In this document: piece after piece, positions 1 through 10,888 of the stretch
How the letters are laid out: every line of letters begins with the position of its first letter
How positions within the stretch are numbered: position 1 is the stretch's first letter
From: Ampullaceana balthica
Taxonomy: Eukaryota > Mollusca > Gastropoda > Lymnaeidae
Reading direction: 5' to 3'
Assembly (NCBI GenBank): GCA_944989445.1
Contig: CALYLW010000727.1
Coordinates: 124,001-188,000, forward strand
Length of the DNA: 64,000 nt
Made by a program: the position numbers and the translations under genes
Notes under the pieces: model-generated
The model's input: the letters and a program-made list of their open reading frames with translations, nothing else
What the model was told of the DNA's origin: nothing
Database searches by the model: none

Positions 1-184
1 TTGCCGAAACGAAGTTTTTAAAAGTCAAATGTTACTTAATCGGCGTTAGTAAGAGACAATATGCAATGCTGCTATGAGATAGTTTATTTTGTATATAAAA
101 TTCTCTGCGTCGCCCAACCGTGCGGGACACCACGCACGCACGCCTACTCTCTAGCCCTCCTCCCGAACTCCCTTCACCAAAGCG
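1..184. other. No gene seen; unassigned non-coding DNA
   Basis: Short open frames on both strands show no recognisable protein pattern. The sequence leads into a Helitron-like repeat at about 185. Confidence 0.4.
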
Positions 185-648
185 AGTATGTGCAAACGAG
201 CATGACGAATGACCCTCGCTGGGGTCGACCAATGTCTCGAGACCAACAATGGTCCTTGCGTTCACTTGCATTGTTCCTTCACAGAATAACGTGAGATTCG
301 TAGTGTACTGGTTATCAAGTCCGCCTTATACGGGGAAGGTCCTGGGTTCAAGCCCCAGCGTAAACATTTTTTTAAAATGCCTGTTTGTGCCCGTTATTTT
401 ACCCATTTATTGCCAACACTAGTTGACCCTCGCTAGGGTCGGCCAATCACAGTTTATGGTTGGCAAGCTAATGTGGTAAAGGGTGGTGGGCAGGTAGATA
501 ACCACAGTGCGAATGTCCCCCCCCCCACCGGCGTTCAATCGCTTTGTTTTGATTTCTTCGTGCTGTAGCTTGTGCCCGTTCTTTCTCCACTTTCTTTGCA
601 CCCTCCACGAGCAAGTCTGCGGCGTATGCTACGCCGCGGGGCGTCTAG
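185..648 (+). mobile_element. Helitron-like element, 3' end
   Basis: The right end has the classic Helitron 3' structure: a hairpin with 8-bp arms gcggcgta/tacgccgc (619-637), seven bases, then CTAG (645-648) followed by T. Parts at 185-243 and 428-648 match, in reverse, the copy at 5002-5290, including the 'gtctcgagaccaacaatg' block. The stretch 244-427 is absent from that copy and holds the tRNA-like sequence. No Rep/helicase coding is present, so this is a non-autonomous fragment. The 5' TC end was not located. Confidence 0.7.
294..366 (+). pseudogene. tRNA-Val-like relic (possible SINE head)
   Basis: The layout follows an animal tRNA-Val: D-arm 'tagtgtactggttatcaag', a T-arm with perfect ctggg/cccag stem, and a B-box-like 'gggttcaagcccc'. 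By position the anticodon reads TAT, not the Val TAC. The anticodon stem has a G-G mismatch and the acceptor ends pair poorly, so a working tRNA is unlikely. It is followed by a T-run. It could be a dead tRNA or the promoter head of a SINE. It lies inside a Helitron-like repeat. Confidence 0.6.
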
Positions 649-1635
649 TATATTTTAAAATAATAAATAAAAACATGAAACATATTAGAAAGATTGAAAA
701 AATAAAGAAATACATACACCATACAACTTATACTTATACTTATACTGTTTACGTTTCATTAATCAAACTTTGCATCACCGTGGAGACAGGCAATAAATCC
801 AAATGTCGCGCCTCTACGGCCAGTCGGCCATTTTTACGATGTTTTATCACTTCCTTTGTTGCTTCGACATAGTTCACACCCCGGGGGGGGGGATCGGAGA
901 CTGTCTGTTAATATCCTAGAATCCCCACCTCCCCCACCCTTACCCTAAAGAGAGAGCAGGATTTGAGTACGAAACATCACACACTATTTTTGGTGCCCCC
1001 CCCCCTTATAATGTGGTAAGTGTTTTCCTAGAGGTACCACCATTATATGGTCTGTAGCACGTTAAACTGATGCATGGGGATGTAACAATAACTTTAATTA
1101 CAAATTATTATATTTGAGTGACGCCCCACAAAAAAATAATAAAAGCGTGTAAAAATGACAATTAAAAGCAGTATTGACAAAACTCATGTTATGTTATGTC
1201 ACGACCCCACCCCCTCCCCCCAATCCCTCGGTTGCATTTAAAGGTCACCGAAGATACCACCCTATTCTCCACAAACAGGAATGTATCTTTGACATCTTAT
1301 TAAAATTACCCCCCGACCCCCCTTGTTTAAAAAAACAAAAGTTGAATGCATCATTGCCATCCCAGCCCTCTCATTAAAACCCCACCATTTACAAACTGAA
1401 TTCATCCATTGGCGCTTCAACCACCCCCCCCCCAAACTCAATTGTCACCACTTTTAAACTGTTGAGTGGTCAGGACAAAATGCCCAGACAGCTGAGAAGT
1501 ACGGTGGGGCCCGGGCTCGCATAACGAGCTCGAACTTTCGCCAGAAGCTCGCATAACTCACAGCGGCACTATCGCCACATAGGAAAAAATTATTTAAAAA
1601 AAAACAAACAACGAATTGGTGACGCGAGATAGCCT
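649..1635. other. No gene seen; low-complexity intergenic or intronic DNA
   Basis: AT-rich sequence with repeated C-runs of 6-10 bases. The open frames at 507-872 and 1174-1377 are low-complexity and show no family features. Given the position this may be neurexin intron. Confidence 0.4.
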
Positions 1636-1639
1636 CAAT

Positions 1640-2447
1640 GGTTGTCGTGTGTTTTGCATGCTTGTTGGTATGTGTATGGTTCTGATGTGTTTGGTATGTT
1701 TATGATGTAATGTGTTGGTATTTTATGCTGTGAAGTGTTGGTATGTTTATGTTGTAATGTGTTGGTATTTTATGCTGTGAAGTGTTGGTATGTTTATGTT
1801 GTAATGTGTTGGTATTTTATGCTGTGAAGTGTTGGTATGTTTATGTTGTAATGTTTTGGTATTTTATGCTGTGAAGTGTTGGTATGTTTATGTTGTAATG
1901 TGTTGGTATTTTATGCTGTGAAGTGTTGGTATGTTTATGTTGTAATGTGTTGGTATTTTATGCTGTGATGTGTTGGTTGGTATGTTTATGGTATAATGTG
2001 TTGGTATTTTATGCTGTGATGTGTTGGTATGTTTATGGTGTGATGTGTTGGTATGTTTATGGTGTGATGTGTTGGTATGTTTATGGTGTGATGTGTTGGT
2101 ATGTTTATGGTGTGATGTGTTGGTATGTTTATGGTGCAATGTGTTGGTGTGCTTATGCGTTAATGTGTTGGAATGTTCATGGTGTGATGTGTTGGTGTGC
2201 TTATGGTGTGATGTGTTGGTATGTTAATGGTGTGATGTGTTGGTGTGCTTATTGTGTGATGTGTTGGTATGTTTATGGTGTGATGTGTTGGTGTGCTTAT
2301 TGTGTGATGTGTTGGTATGTTTATTGTGTGATGTGTTGGTATGTTTATGCGGTGATGTATTAGTATGCTTATGGTGTGATGTGTTGATATGTTTATGTAT
2401 GGTGTGATGTGTTGGTATGCGTATGGTGTGATGTGTTGGTTGAAGTT
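1640..2447. repeat. Satellite, 24-bp monomer 'gtgttggtatgtttatg...'
   Basis: Tandem copies with core gtgttggtatgtttatg. The first half (about 1720-1980) behaves as a dimer of about 47 bp alternating 'ttttatgctgtga' and 'tttatgttgtaa'. The second half is a regular 24-bp unit. Because 24 is a multiple of three, open frames arise (repeating MCWYVYGV), which are not evidence of a gene. Confidence 0.95.
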
Positions 2448-2965
2448 TTTAAATCCCTTATATTAACTTCCCGGCCGTCTCTGTCGTCATCTCATGGGCG
2501 GGCGGAAAAACAAAAGTAAAAAATGACCCACTTCTCGTGATCCGATCGAGCTGAAATTTGGCACATGGGCCCGTCTTACATAACAATGCATCGTATCAAA
2601 ATTTCAGATCGATCGAACGTACCGTAATTGAATTAATTCATTTTTAGTTCATCCTTATATAACGTATGTAATTCAAATTCACTGTTTTTTATTGTTTTTT
2701 TTTCACGTGAAAGTTTGAGTTGAGGCGACCCATCGAAGCACCGGAGTGCTTTTGTTTACATTTTACGTGTCACGCTGAGCTCGGTCAAGCGAATCGGTGA
2801 CCAGACTTTTCTCCTCTCCCACCCCCCACCCCCCACCCCAGGGTTATGAAGCAAAGTTGAGTTAAGACAGATTCAGTCTGTAAATGCTTGTCGCGTTTAA
2901 AAATAATCAATACTGTTAGTTATGACTCATATAAAAGGGATTTATAGTCAAAAACTTTGTTTTTA
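2448..2965 (+). mobile_element. Solitary copy of the intron-1 tandem-unit family
   Basis: Starts 'aaatcccttatattaac' and ends 'ataaaagggatttatagtc', the same ends as the units at 31648-36705. The interior shares the 'cagatcgatcgaacgtaccg' core and the 'cggtcaagcgaatcggtgac' block. There is no tandem partner here. It sits directly after the 24-bp satellite. Confidence 0.85.
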
Positions 2966-3640
2966 CGGGTTTGTTTTATTTTCTTCACAGTAATCGTTTA
3001 GACGAGTCGCTGGTGTCGGGAAACAATCTATTATTAGCAAAGATTTGAACTTTCATTTCTCTGTTTATCAGTGCGGTGAGACAGCATTTAGGCTGATCAG
3101 AAATAGAGGGTGATGGATTCCTTGACATAACACTACAGCCAAGTTGTATTGTATTTTATTTATGAGTTTTTGTTTGTTTGTTCACTGACGAAGGCTTTTT
3201 GCCGACACGTTCGTTGTTCTGTGGTGTCCTGCCATTATTTATATAACATTTTTTTCATATTCTGCATTGACTGGCTTGGTGCTTGTCCTCACTTAAACGT
3301 CCACTTTGATAACCACAATTTGTTTTTGTTCCATTAAAATAAAACTCTTCAACATTTAAAAAAAAACAAAAAAAAATAGTTTGTACTGGAAGGAATCGAA
3401 CATTAAAATAATAAGTCCCCCGGGGGAACAATGGGAGATCATGATCTACATTACTAGCTTACTGTCCGTTCTCTGTCGCAACTTCTTTTTCAACTCATGC
3501 CCTTCCTATCTTACTGAACTTCCTCCTGTCTTCTCACCCTGTCGTTAGTCCCACTCTTCTTCAGACACGAGAATACTCTCTGTTCCTAAGGTTAAGACAG
3601 GGAGCGGACAAGCCAAAAACCAATTGAGCAAAAGATTCTA
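2966..3640. other. No gene seen; includes one copy of a dispersed ~100-bp repeat
   Basis: Bases 3441-3542 ('ttactagcttactgtcc' through 'gtcttctcaccc') recur at 7261-7371 in the same orientation with scattered differences. The rest is unassigned. The open frame at 3149-3337 has no support as a gene. Confidence 0.5.
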
Positions 3641-4112
3641 CAGAAGCGGTGGCGTCGGATTTGCCATATTATCGGCATCCTTCCGTCTCGCGAGACGATG
3701 GTGCATCACTGTTGAGTTGGGTTGCATTTCCTCGAGTGGCTGTGCAGTCCTATCCTTGAGTGACAGTCTTTACCACAGCTTTTACACACGAATTCTGTGC
3801 TACCAAATGTTTTGGCCTTTCTCCTAGCCCTTCTTTCTGTAGCCTCCTCCATCCTTCGCTCCTCGGCTACTATGACGCCCTCTTTGAGAACTGTATGTCA
3901 CGTAGATCGGTCTTCTGCCTTACACTCCCAGTCGCTTGTGCGTATTCTGGCTGCTTTCATGTCCCTTTGGCAGACATCTTTAAATCGCAGACACGGGCGA
4001 CCTGTCTTCCTCTTTCCCAATGCCAGTTCTGCATATAGCAGGTCCTTGGGGATTCGGCCAGGGCTCATTCTTTTAACATGTCCTAGCCATCTCAGACGTC
4101 TTTCACTAAGGA
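3641..4112 (-). pseudogene. LINE reverse-transcriptase ORF, C-terminal fragment with zinc finger
   Basis: Minus-strand translation from about 4110 gives the RT C-terminal motif RLRWLGHVKRM, then GRPCLRFKDVCQRDMK, an in-frame TGA where WR is usual (about 3900), an Arg/Glu-rich helix, and a C-terminal CCHH-like finger (CKSCGKDC ... HSHSRKC) near 3730-3790. This arrangement is typical of non-LTR retrotransposons. The 5' part (endonuclease and RT core) is missing. The stop codon and truncation mark it as dead. Confidence 0.85.
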
Positions 4113-4144
4113 AGATTGGCAATATAACGCCATATAACGCTAAG

Positions 4145-4396
4145 GAAAGCTGCCTCCAATACAAGGCAAGCCCTGAAATGGAACAATCAAGGTAAGAGGA
4201 AAAGCGGTCGTCCAACACTTGGCGCCGAGAGTTGGAGGCAGACATCAAGAGAATTGGCCATGACTGGAAAATGCTGGAGAGGCTGGCCCAGGATAGGGAT
4301 GCCTGGAGAACTCTCGTTGGGGTCCTATGCTTTTTGGAAGGATCGCAGAGGTCGACGAGGATTGACGAGAAGGCTTAACAACAACAACATTAAGAC
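4145..4396 (+). pseudogene. LINE 3' end fragment of a second family, opposed to the first
   Basis: Plus-strand translation shows [31 protein letters not shown] and ERLAQDRDAWRTLV, in two frames. This matches the C-terminus of the LINE at 44935-47870 ([20 protein letters not shown]). The 3' end runs into 'aacaacaacaacatt', a plausible retrotransposition tail. Together with the preceding minus-strand fragment it forms a head-to-head junction near 4112-4145. Confidence 0.8.
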
Positions 4397-4637
4397 ACGC
4401 ACTAAAACATTTGGCAAAAGGTATTTCTCTTTTTTACCCTCCCCCCCACTTAAACAATGAGATTTTCTACCATTACACATTCGCAGTATTCCTACTACTA
4501 AAGGACTTCGCGGCATATATTTTAAAACTTGGGCTTTCCAAATTAAAAATCAAATATTTCTCTGACTGATAAACGTAGCTTATGTGTGCCGCCATGATGT
4601 GTTTAACTAAAATATGAACGTTTTAAATTGAATGCAC
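4397..4637. other. No gene seen
   Basis: AT-rich unassigned sequence between a LINE end and a MITE. Confidence 0.4.
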
Positions 4638-4640
4638 TTA

Positions 4641-4850
4641 GGGGCCGTCCATAAAGTACGTCACGCTAATTTTGACAATTTTTAACTCCCCCCTACCCCC
4701 TGTCACAAACCGTCACAAATCTCGGACCCCCCCCCCAAGTACGTCACACTTTCAAACAAAAACATATTTTTTTATTAACAAAATAATTTTAATTTAATTT
4801 AAAACACCGTGACATGGCTCTGGGGCGTGACGTAATTTATGGACGGCCCC
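4641..4850. mobile_element. MITE, PIF/Harbinger-like, 210 bp
   Basis: The terminal inverted repeats are nearly perfect over about 26 bp: left ggggccgtccataaagtacg, right reverse complement ggggccgtccataaattacg. Both flanks carry TTA (4638-4640 and 4851-4853), a 3-bp duplication expected for PIF/Harbinger. No coding capacity. A relative is at 26982-27348. Confidence 0.8.
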
Positions 4851-5001
4851 TTATAAATAATATTTATAAGTTCATTCAATTGAAAACGTTCATATTTTAT
4901 ATATTATATTTTATACTATTTTATTTAAAGTGCGGTGAGCCCAGCTGTTAGCAAGGATTCCGCGCTAAATACAAGTTCTCAGATTATTATTTTAATTATT
5001 A

Positions 5002-5290
5002 CTAGATACGACTCGTGGCGTATGATAAGCCGTAGACTTGCTCATATATAGTGCAAAGAACGGGGAGAACGGACACAAACAGCAGCACGAAGAAATGAAA
5101 GCAACCCGAGTGAACCTCGGAAGGGGGGGGGAGACCACCGACGCATTGTTGGTCTCGAGACATGCGCACTGCGGTTGTTGTTACCTGCCCCCACCCCACC
5201 CTGCACCACCCTTGCTTGCCAACTATAATATGTGATTGGTCGACCCTAGCGAGGCTCATTCGTCATGCTTATTTGCACACGTCTTGTGCT
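5002..5290 (-). mobile_element. Helitron-like element, 3' end (reverse)
   Basis: Read on the minus strand it ends in a degenerate hairpin and CTAG at 5005-5002 followed by T. The body matches the copy at 185-648 in inverted orientation (for example 'gcaagtct', 'gtctcgagacc', 'gaccctagcgagg'). Its tRNA-containing stretch is absent. The hairpin has mismatches, so it is older than the copies at 619-648 and 31391. Confidence 0.65.
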
Positions 5291-6057
5291 TGTCCTGGTG
5301 GATTATATGTAAAGATTATTATGATTTCATAAAGAACACTGTTCCAGAATGTGATAGGTCCATTAGTCGTGGACCCACCATCGCCAACTGGTTGATGGCA
5401 ATAGAATAAACTGGTTGATGCCAGTTAAGAGAAACATTGTCTACAAGCTTTTTGTTTGAATGAAAACTAAATGTGATTGTGAACGAAGATTTCTTAAATT
5501 AATGCCAACTTTTTCTTCTTCTTTTTTCCCCCAGGGGACATAAGTGGGATAAAACAAGCTTTAAATTAGATTCATGTCCCTTGCTGCCCACAAATGTTAT
5601 TTTTTTATATTTGTTTTATTCAAATAATTTATAGGACATTGTTTGTTATTCCAAAAGATTTCAAGATTTTTATCAGCGCATAGAAATCTACTCGTTTTTT
5701 TTTAAAAAAGGGTTTTCACTTTTTGAGCACCATGAATTGCAAAACCTCTACATTGGTTGTTTCTTTTAGATTCCATTAAACATGCAACAATCTCATTTTG
5801 CAATCATATTCTAGGATCGTGTTCAAAACCCTCCTGATAGCATCCCTACCATCTCTTGTCCGACATTCGGACGCACTTTTCGTGCACTATTCGTTATTAC
5901 ATGTCTAATAAGCCACCAAAGGACACGCATGGCTGCCCAAACCCAAGCACAGGAGTAATATTAGAGTGCTCCTCGATGATTTCGACGGACAAACAACAAC
6001 ACTGATATGCTATTTATTTAATGAACTCGGTGCCAGCATGGCAACACGCTGTCCCTC
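5291..6057. other. No gene seen
   Basis: Unassigned AT-rich DNA, probably neurexin intron by position. No open frame with family features. Confidence 0.4.
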
Positions 6058-6065
6058 TGTGTAAG

Positions 6066-7231
6066 CTGGGGTGTCCAAAGTCCGGCCCGCGTGCCTAATA
6101 AGGCCCGCGTTAAAATTTTAACTGGCCCGCGACCTCATCGTAAATAATTAATTGATTCCATTATTTTTTCTGTAAAGATGATAAATATTGTTGACATGAT
6201 GAAGATTTATTGTTCATCAAAATATATATTGATTTAAAAACGCATATGAAGTTATGTACCGTTATGTGTACAAAATTCAATGACGTCCGGTGGCAAAATC
6301 GTGACGTATTATTGTTTATTTTTGCCAACTCGGCAAAGGAAATTAATTTTACGTCGGTATACATAACATTTTAAGACAGTTTTTAACTGCGTTTGCGTTT
6401 AAATTGCGTTTATATATTTAAAATGTCTGTCTTGTCTGTTCGAGCTTGCACAAACAATTACCCTTGTACCATACCAGATAGAGGGTTCGGGTCTTTTGTA
6501 AATATGTTAAGGACGTCCCAAGGATGTGCATGGGCCAAGAAACCGAAAAGGTTTTTACTGGATTTCCTGGAAAAATTTTAAAAAACGAAAACATATCAGT
6601 ATTTTGGCTATTTTTCGCCAACCATAACATCTATCATGTTGAAACAAACGCCTAACAATAGCTAATAATATTTAGAACAATTTTGGAGAAGGAATTTTCA
6701 AACATCTCTTTTCGTTCGACTCCCGTAATTTTAGCAGCAATTTGTATATAGCAATTGTTTTGTTTACTTTCAGAAATACTGATTTGAAATTACTTTTAAT
6801 GTAATATAGAATGATTGCCATTTATGGGAAATTCTTTGTTGGAAATTGCGTTGAAACACTCATTCGAGTTTTTATTACTTGTTTTTATTACATCACAATG
6901 TTTTTATACATTTATCTATATGTTTACATTTTAACATATTATATTTGTCATAAGGCACGTAATGTAAAACGAACAGTTTTTTCAACAACTTTGCCATTTT
7001 TCATCCAGTGTTAGTAATTTCGAATGATGGAATAAGACAATTATTAATAAAGAAAAAGCGAGAGTATTTTCTCCCCCCCCCCTTGAAAAAAATAATTTAA
7101 AAAATAATACTAATAAGCAATCATATAATCAGTAAGACTAACTATGTCTTTTTTTATTATCTCAATCCGGCCCACGAATAATTTTATTTGATAGAATATA
7201 GCCCGCTTCGCAAGAAGTTTGGACGCCCCTG
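6066..7231. mobile_element. hAT-like non-autonomous element, about 1.17 kb
   Basis: Left end ctggggtgtccaaagtccgg with 'gcccgcg' nearby. The right end in reverse complement reads caggggcgtccaaac with 'gcgggc' nearby. These resemble hAT ends of the caggggtgtccaaac type. Flanking 8-mers do not match (tgtgtaag and cgagtcta), so either the duplication has decayed or the ends belong to two elements. No transposase is recognisable inside. Confidence 0.55.
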
Positions 7232-7260
7232 CGAGTCTATATTACATTCTCGTGCATGAC

Positions 7261-7371
7261 ATGATTTACAATTTGCATTACTAGCTCACTGTCCGGTCTC
7301 CGCCACAACTTCTTTTCCAACTCATGCCCTGCCTATCTTACTGAACGTCTTTTTGTCTTCTCACCCGTGTG
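7261..7371 (+). repeat. Second copy of the dispersed ~100-bp repeat
   Basis: Shares 'ttactagctcactgtccg', 'caactcatgccct' and 'cctatcttactgaac' with 3441-3542. The class is unknown. Confidence 0.7.
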
Positions 7372-8447
7372 ATCATGTGTTTTTAACTACGCACGTTATT
7401 TACTAATGTTACGTTAGCCAAACAGCATCTTTAAATATATTATTTTCATCCTATTAGTAGTTTTGAAAGGAAGGGGGATTTAATTAGAGTCACTATGATT
7501 AAGTAATAATTCAAACACTTTTGGGCCTAACCACAATAACAAACTCATTAAAAAAATGTCACACATTCATCTTGGTGTCCGATGTGAAGTTCTACTCTTT
7601 CAAACAACTCTCCTTAAAAAACTTGAAAACAAACCAACGTTATCTCTAGTCATTTATTTATCCCATCTATTTCCCTGGACCGAACAGCCAAACTGCCCAA
7701 TCCCATTTCGTTTGCATTTGTGGGAGTTGGGTGGGGGGGGGGAGGCCACTTCACTGGCCACAAATTGAAGGCAATATTTATCTCTCTTTTTATTTTTTAT
7801 ATATTTTTTTTGGGGAGAGAAAAAAAGAGCAATCGAAGAAAAGCAACTACCATAAATATTAGACAAAGGAAATCGAAGGAAAATCAGGAAAACCTTCACA
7901 TTAATCGCCTAATGAAATCTGGCACAAAAAAAGAGGTTGGAAATATGGCGGCGCCAGCATTGATCCTGCTTTTGTTGGCGGTAACAATTTTGCTTGGTTT
8001 AATGGGGCTTTTTTTATTTTTATTGTTTTAGTCGTATACTCGTGGTGGCTGTAGGGTGGCCTACTGCTGATGGGGGGGGGGATAGAGCAGTGGCGTAGTT
8101 GGTGGGGTATCATCCCCAGCGGTGGCATATATTTTAATACATATTTATATATATTTGGAGGGGCGGCGTTTTTATTTTTTCAGAAACATCCAAGCTTTTC
8201 GTGAGGAATATTTTTTTTATTTTTGGCAAACATTCGCTTCCCGCCATGGTCGGCACTATTGGACGGGACAGTCGGGGGCGTGATTTTAGGACGTGGCGGA
8301 TTTATGGAGGAACACGAGGGAGTGGAAGTTCAGATCTGGTTTGAGATAAGGGGGGGGGAGGGTTGGGCTGATCATTCAAAACTACATTGAGTTTGCTGAT
8401 GTAACTGATCCGAGTTTAGGCAAGACTTGCAGAGGTATGATAAATCC
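7372..8447. other. No gene seen; possible single hAT MITE end at 8088
   Basis: C/G-runs and AT-rich DNA. 'cagtggcgtagttggtgggg' at 8088 looks like a hAT MITE end, but its partner was not found. The open frame at 7720-8031 ends in a hydrophobic run and has no other support. Confidence 0.35.
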
Positions 8448-8692
8448 AGAGCCGGTCTTAGGCCACTGCAACCTTTGCGGCCGCAGCGGGCCCCGCGCTT
8501 TCATGGGCCCCGCCTATCTTAATTTTCACTTATTATCTTTATTAATTCCTTATCCCTACCAAAATCCGTTTTGCATACTAAGCCGCATAAGGCCCCGCAA
8601 TTGCTTTTGATCTTTAAAAATGATATCTTCTACTTCTATCACATTGCATCCGTCATGACAGAAAGTTAAACATCCCTATTTTGTAAAGTAAG
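8448..8692. mobile_element. hAT-type MITE left end, interrupted
   Basis: Starts cagagccggtcttaggccac followed by GC-rich 'gcgggccccgcgc', a common hAT MITE end. The right terminus is not visible, because the SINE at 8693-8864 follows immediately. Confidence 0.45.
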
Positions 8693-8864
8693 TAAGGGGG
8701 TCCCTAATGTTTCCATTAGAGCTTACTCGGGGCTTGTTTATACCTGGTGGGTGCCCCAATTCCCTTCCAGGGGTCAACGGAGGACTTTCTTAGCTTATAT
8801 TGTGGCTTTGCGTGGGCTCGATCCCACGCCCCTCAGCTTTGTGAGACTTCGCTATCCAGCCGCC
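8693..8864 (-). mobile_element. tRNA-derived SINE-like copy 1
   Basis: The reverse complement starts ggcggctggatagcgaagtc (A-box-like) with 'gtgggatcgagcccacg' (B-box-like), then 'gctaagaaagtcctcc' and 'gctctaatggaaacattagg'. The same blocks occur in the same order at 57328-57570. The paired polymerase III-type boxes suggest a tRNA-derived SINE; the parent tRNA is undetermined. Confidence 0.7.
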
Positions 8865-9010
8865 ATTATGTTGTAGAATTTTTTAAAAAATATGTTTGAC
8901 GTCCTGTTTGATATATAACACCCCCCCCCCTTTACCCCCGGCTCACAAAGCGTCACGCGTTCTTTGACTTCTCCACCCATATGACCGTCTTCTAAGACTT
9001 ACCTTTCCAG

Positions 9011-9123
9011 ACCTCCTTATGTACGGCACTTTAACTCCAATATTTAAAAAAAAATTAACAATCTATTCAAAAATTATTATTATTTTTTAAATATTGGAGT
9101 TAAAGTGCCGTACATAAGGAGGT
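9011..9123. repeat. Perfect 41-bp inverted repeat (hairpin or fold-back MITE)
   Basis: Arms 9011-9051 and 9083-9123 are exact reverse complements, starting acctccttatgtacggcact, with a 31-base AT-rich spacer. A fragment resembling the Harbinger-type MITE end ('tttatttatggatggcc') lies at about 9193. Confidence 0.9.
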
Positions 9124-10767
9124 ACGGGGGAGGTCAAAACATGTTTTAGAAAGGAGCATGAAAAGTTTTTGAAAAAATAAAAATAGTGCAACTTTATTTA
9201 TGGATGGCCTCCGTAGTTAGAATGGAGTCCACGTCCCGCAGGTCGCTCCAAGATTCTCGCGAGACACTTTGCCATCAACACGCGCTGTCGTTTGGAGGTA
9301 TCTCGGCCAGTGGTGTGAGCGGCTACAAATCAGGAAGTGGAAAAAAATCTATGTTGACCTGGATCGAGACAAGAAACACAATAACAAAACCAGTGATGGG
9401 AAGGGGTGAAAGGGGGATGCGCGAGTAGTTTACACAACGGATGGGCACGGGCCACACCTTTACATATAGACAAGGTTTCCTGCCTATGGCGGAGTTTGAG
9501 CGGAAAAGCCACTGAATCGTTCCGGGAAGGACCAGCTCTATAGTAATGAAGGCGTGAGACTGAAATCTAGATGGTAAAAAAAGAAGCTATAAAAATAAAA
9601 ACACGTTATGTTATGGGTAGGCCTGAAAAAAAGAAAGACGTGACAAGACAATGATCGTATCGGAAGTTTGGAACGAACCCTTCGTCATCAAACAAGCCCA
9701 CACAATAGACGTTTTAAAAAATGTTTGCAGAAAACGCAAAAAACTTGACTGTCGACTGTGCGAATTAAATGAAATTTTTGAATATTGTATTTTCACCGGA
9801 GACACACGTGTCTGTCAAATGTTAGCTCAGTCGAGCAATGCAAAGTGCGTCTAAAGGACTTTGCAAGATTTGACGCTAACAGACAGAGAGGCACACAATA
9901 GCCGGTTAAATAAAAGCGTGTAAAAAAAAAGGAAAACTGTGTAAGCCAAGTGGTCATCTGATGTCACATCAATCATTAAGTCTCCTCTCTGTTTGATGCC
10001 ACTTGGATTACACATCGAAGATTTTTTTTTGCTGAGGAAGGGCTCTTCTCGATACATCCCGTTCTCTTGTGTGTTTTCCAGACTTATCCATAACCCAGAT
10101 TTATAGTTGTTGTTTTGTTTTTGTTTTTTCTCTTCTTAAAACCAACCTTACAGCTACGCCACTGAGCAACCGAACCTGGTTCTTTGGGATATGGATGCAA
10201 CGACCGTCTGCATTCAACGCATCTCCTCCCTCTCCACACCCCAGACACCACATTCACTTGACCTTTCCAGAAAACATCGTTTTGTCCAGTAGTTGCTATC
10301 ATCGAAAGGCTGAATTTCGAACGATGGACATCTGTCATTGATTGACGTGGCGGTCGTAAAGTCCAGTCCCCGACACGCGCAGAGAGCTGCCGCCTTGAAG
10401 GGGATTGAAACCTCTTCCTAAGGTCGTGTGGTGATCAGATTCTACATGGATGACTCAGCATCGATGGGCATCGGTGAATCAAACCACAAACCTCCCCCAC
10501 TTCCGCATTGACCGGTGGGTTCGCGCATCAACAGATGACGAAGCACCGTTAAGTGAAGTCACCCCGACAGCCTGTGACGTCAGACCTCAGACAATTGACA
10601 AAACCCCAGCAACAAGTGCAGAACAATTATTCAGAAAACGACGTGGTCTCGAGCATGGTTAAGTTTTCTGACGCAAGGTCTGGTCTAAAAAAAAAGTGTT
10701 TAAATAATAGGAAATTTAGGAAAGGCGTGTAATTTGTCTGAAAATTCTCCAGCAGTGTATACGTGTG
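9124..10767. other. No gene seen
   Basis: About 1.6 kb of unassigned DNA. Open frames at 9186-9428, 9651-9854, 10069-10341 and 10450-10662 show no motif, signal peptide or splice context that would support them. Confidence 0.4.
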
Positions 10768-10888
10768 GATTAAGAATTAGGTTAAGGGTTAGAGGTTAGA
10801 ACCAGGATTTGGGTTAGGATTAAGGCGAGGGAATAGAATTAGGGTTCGGGGTTAGGGTTAGATTTAGGAGTTTGGTTAGAGTTAGGAC
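10768..10888. repeat. Degenerate telomere-like (TTAGGG-related) tract
   Basis: About 120 bp rich in ggttagggtta, ggttagagg and gggttaggatt variants on the plus strand. It is too diverged to be a recent telomere seed. Confidence 0.7.

Noticed and set aside
6066..7231. Intact hAT element with duplication
   Set aside because: Ends look hAT-like but the 8-bp flanks differ, so it is listed only as a probable non-autonomous element.
7720..8031. 103-codon frame ending in a hydrophobic stretch
   Set aside because: Starts in a G-run and lysine-rich low complexity, with no family resemblance and an opposing frame of similar length.
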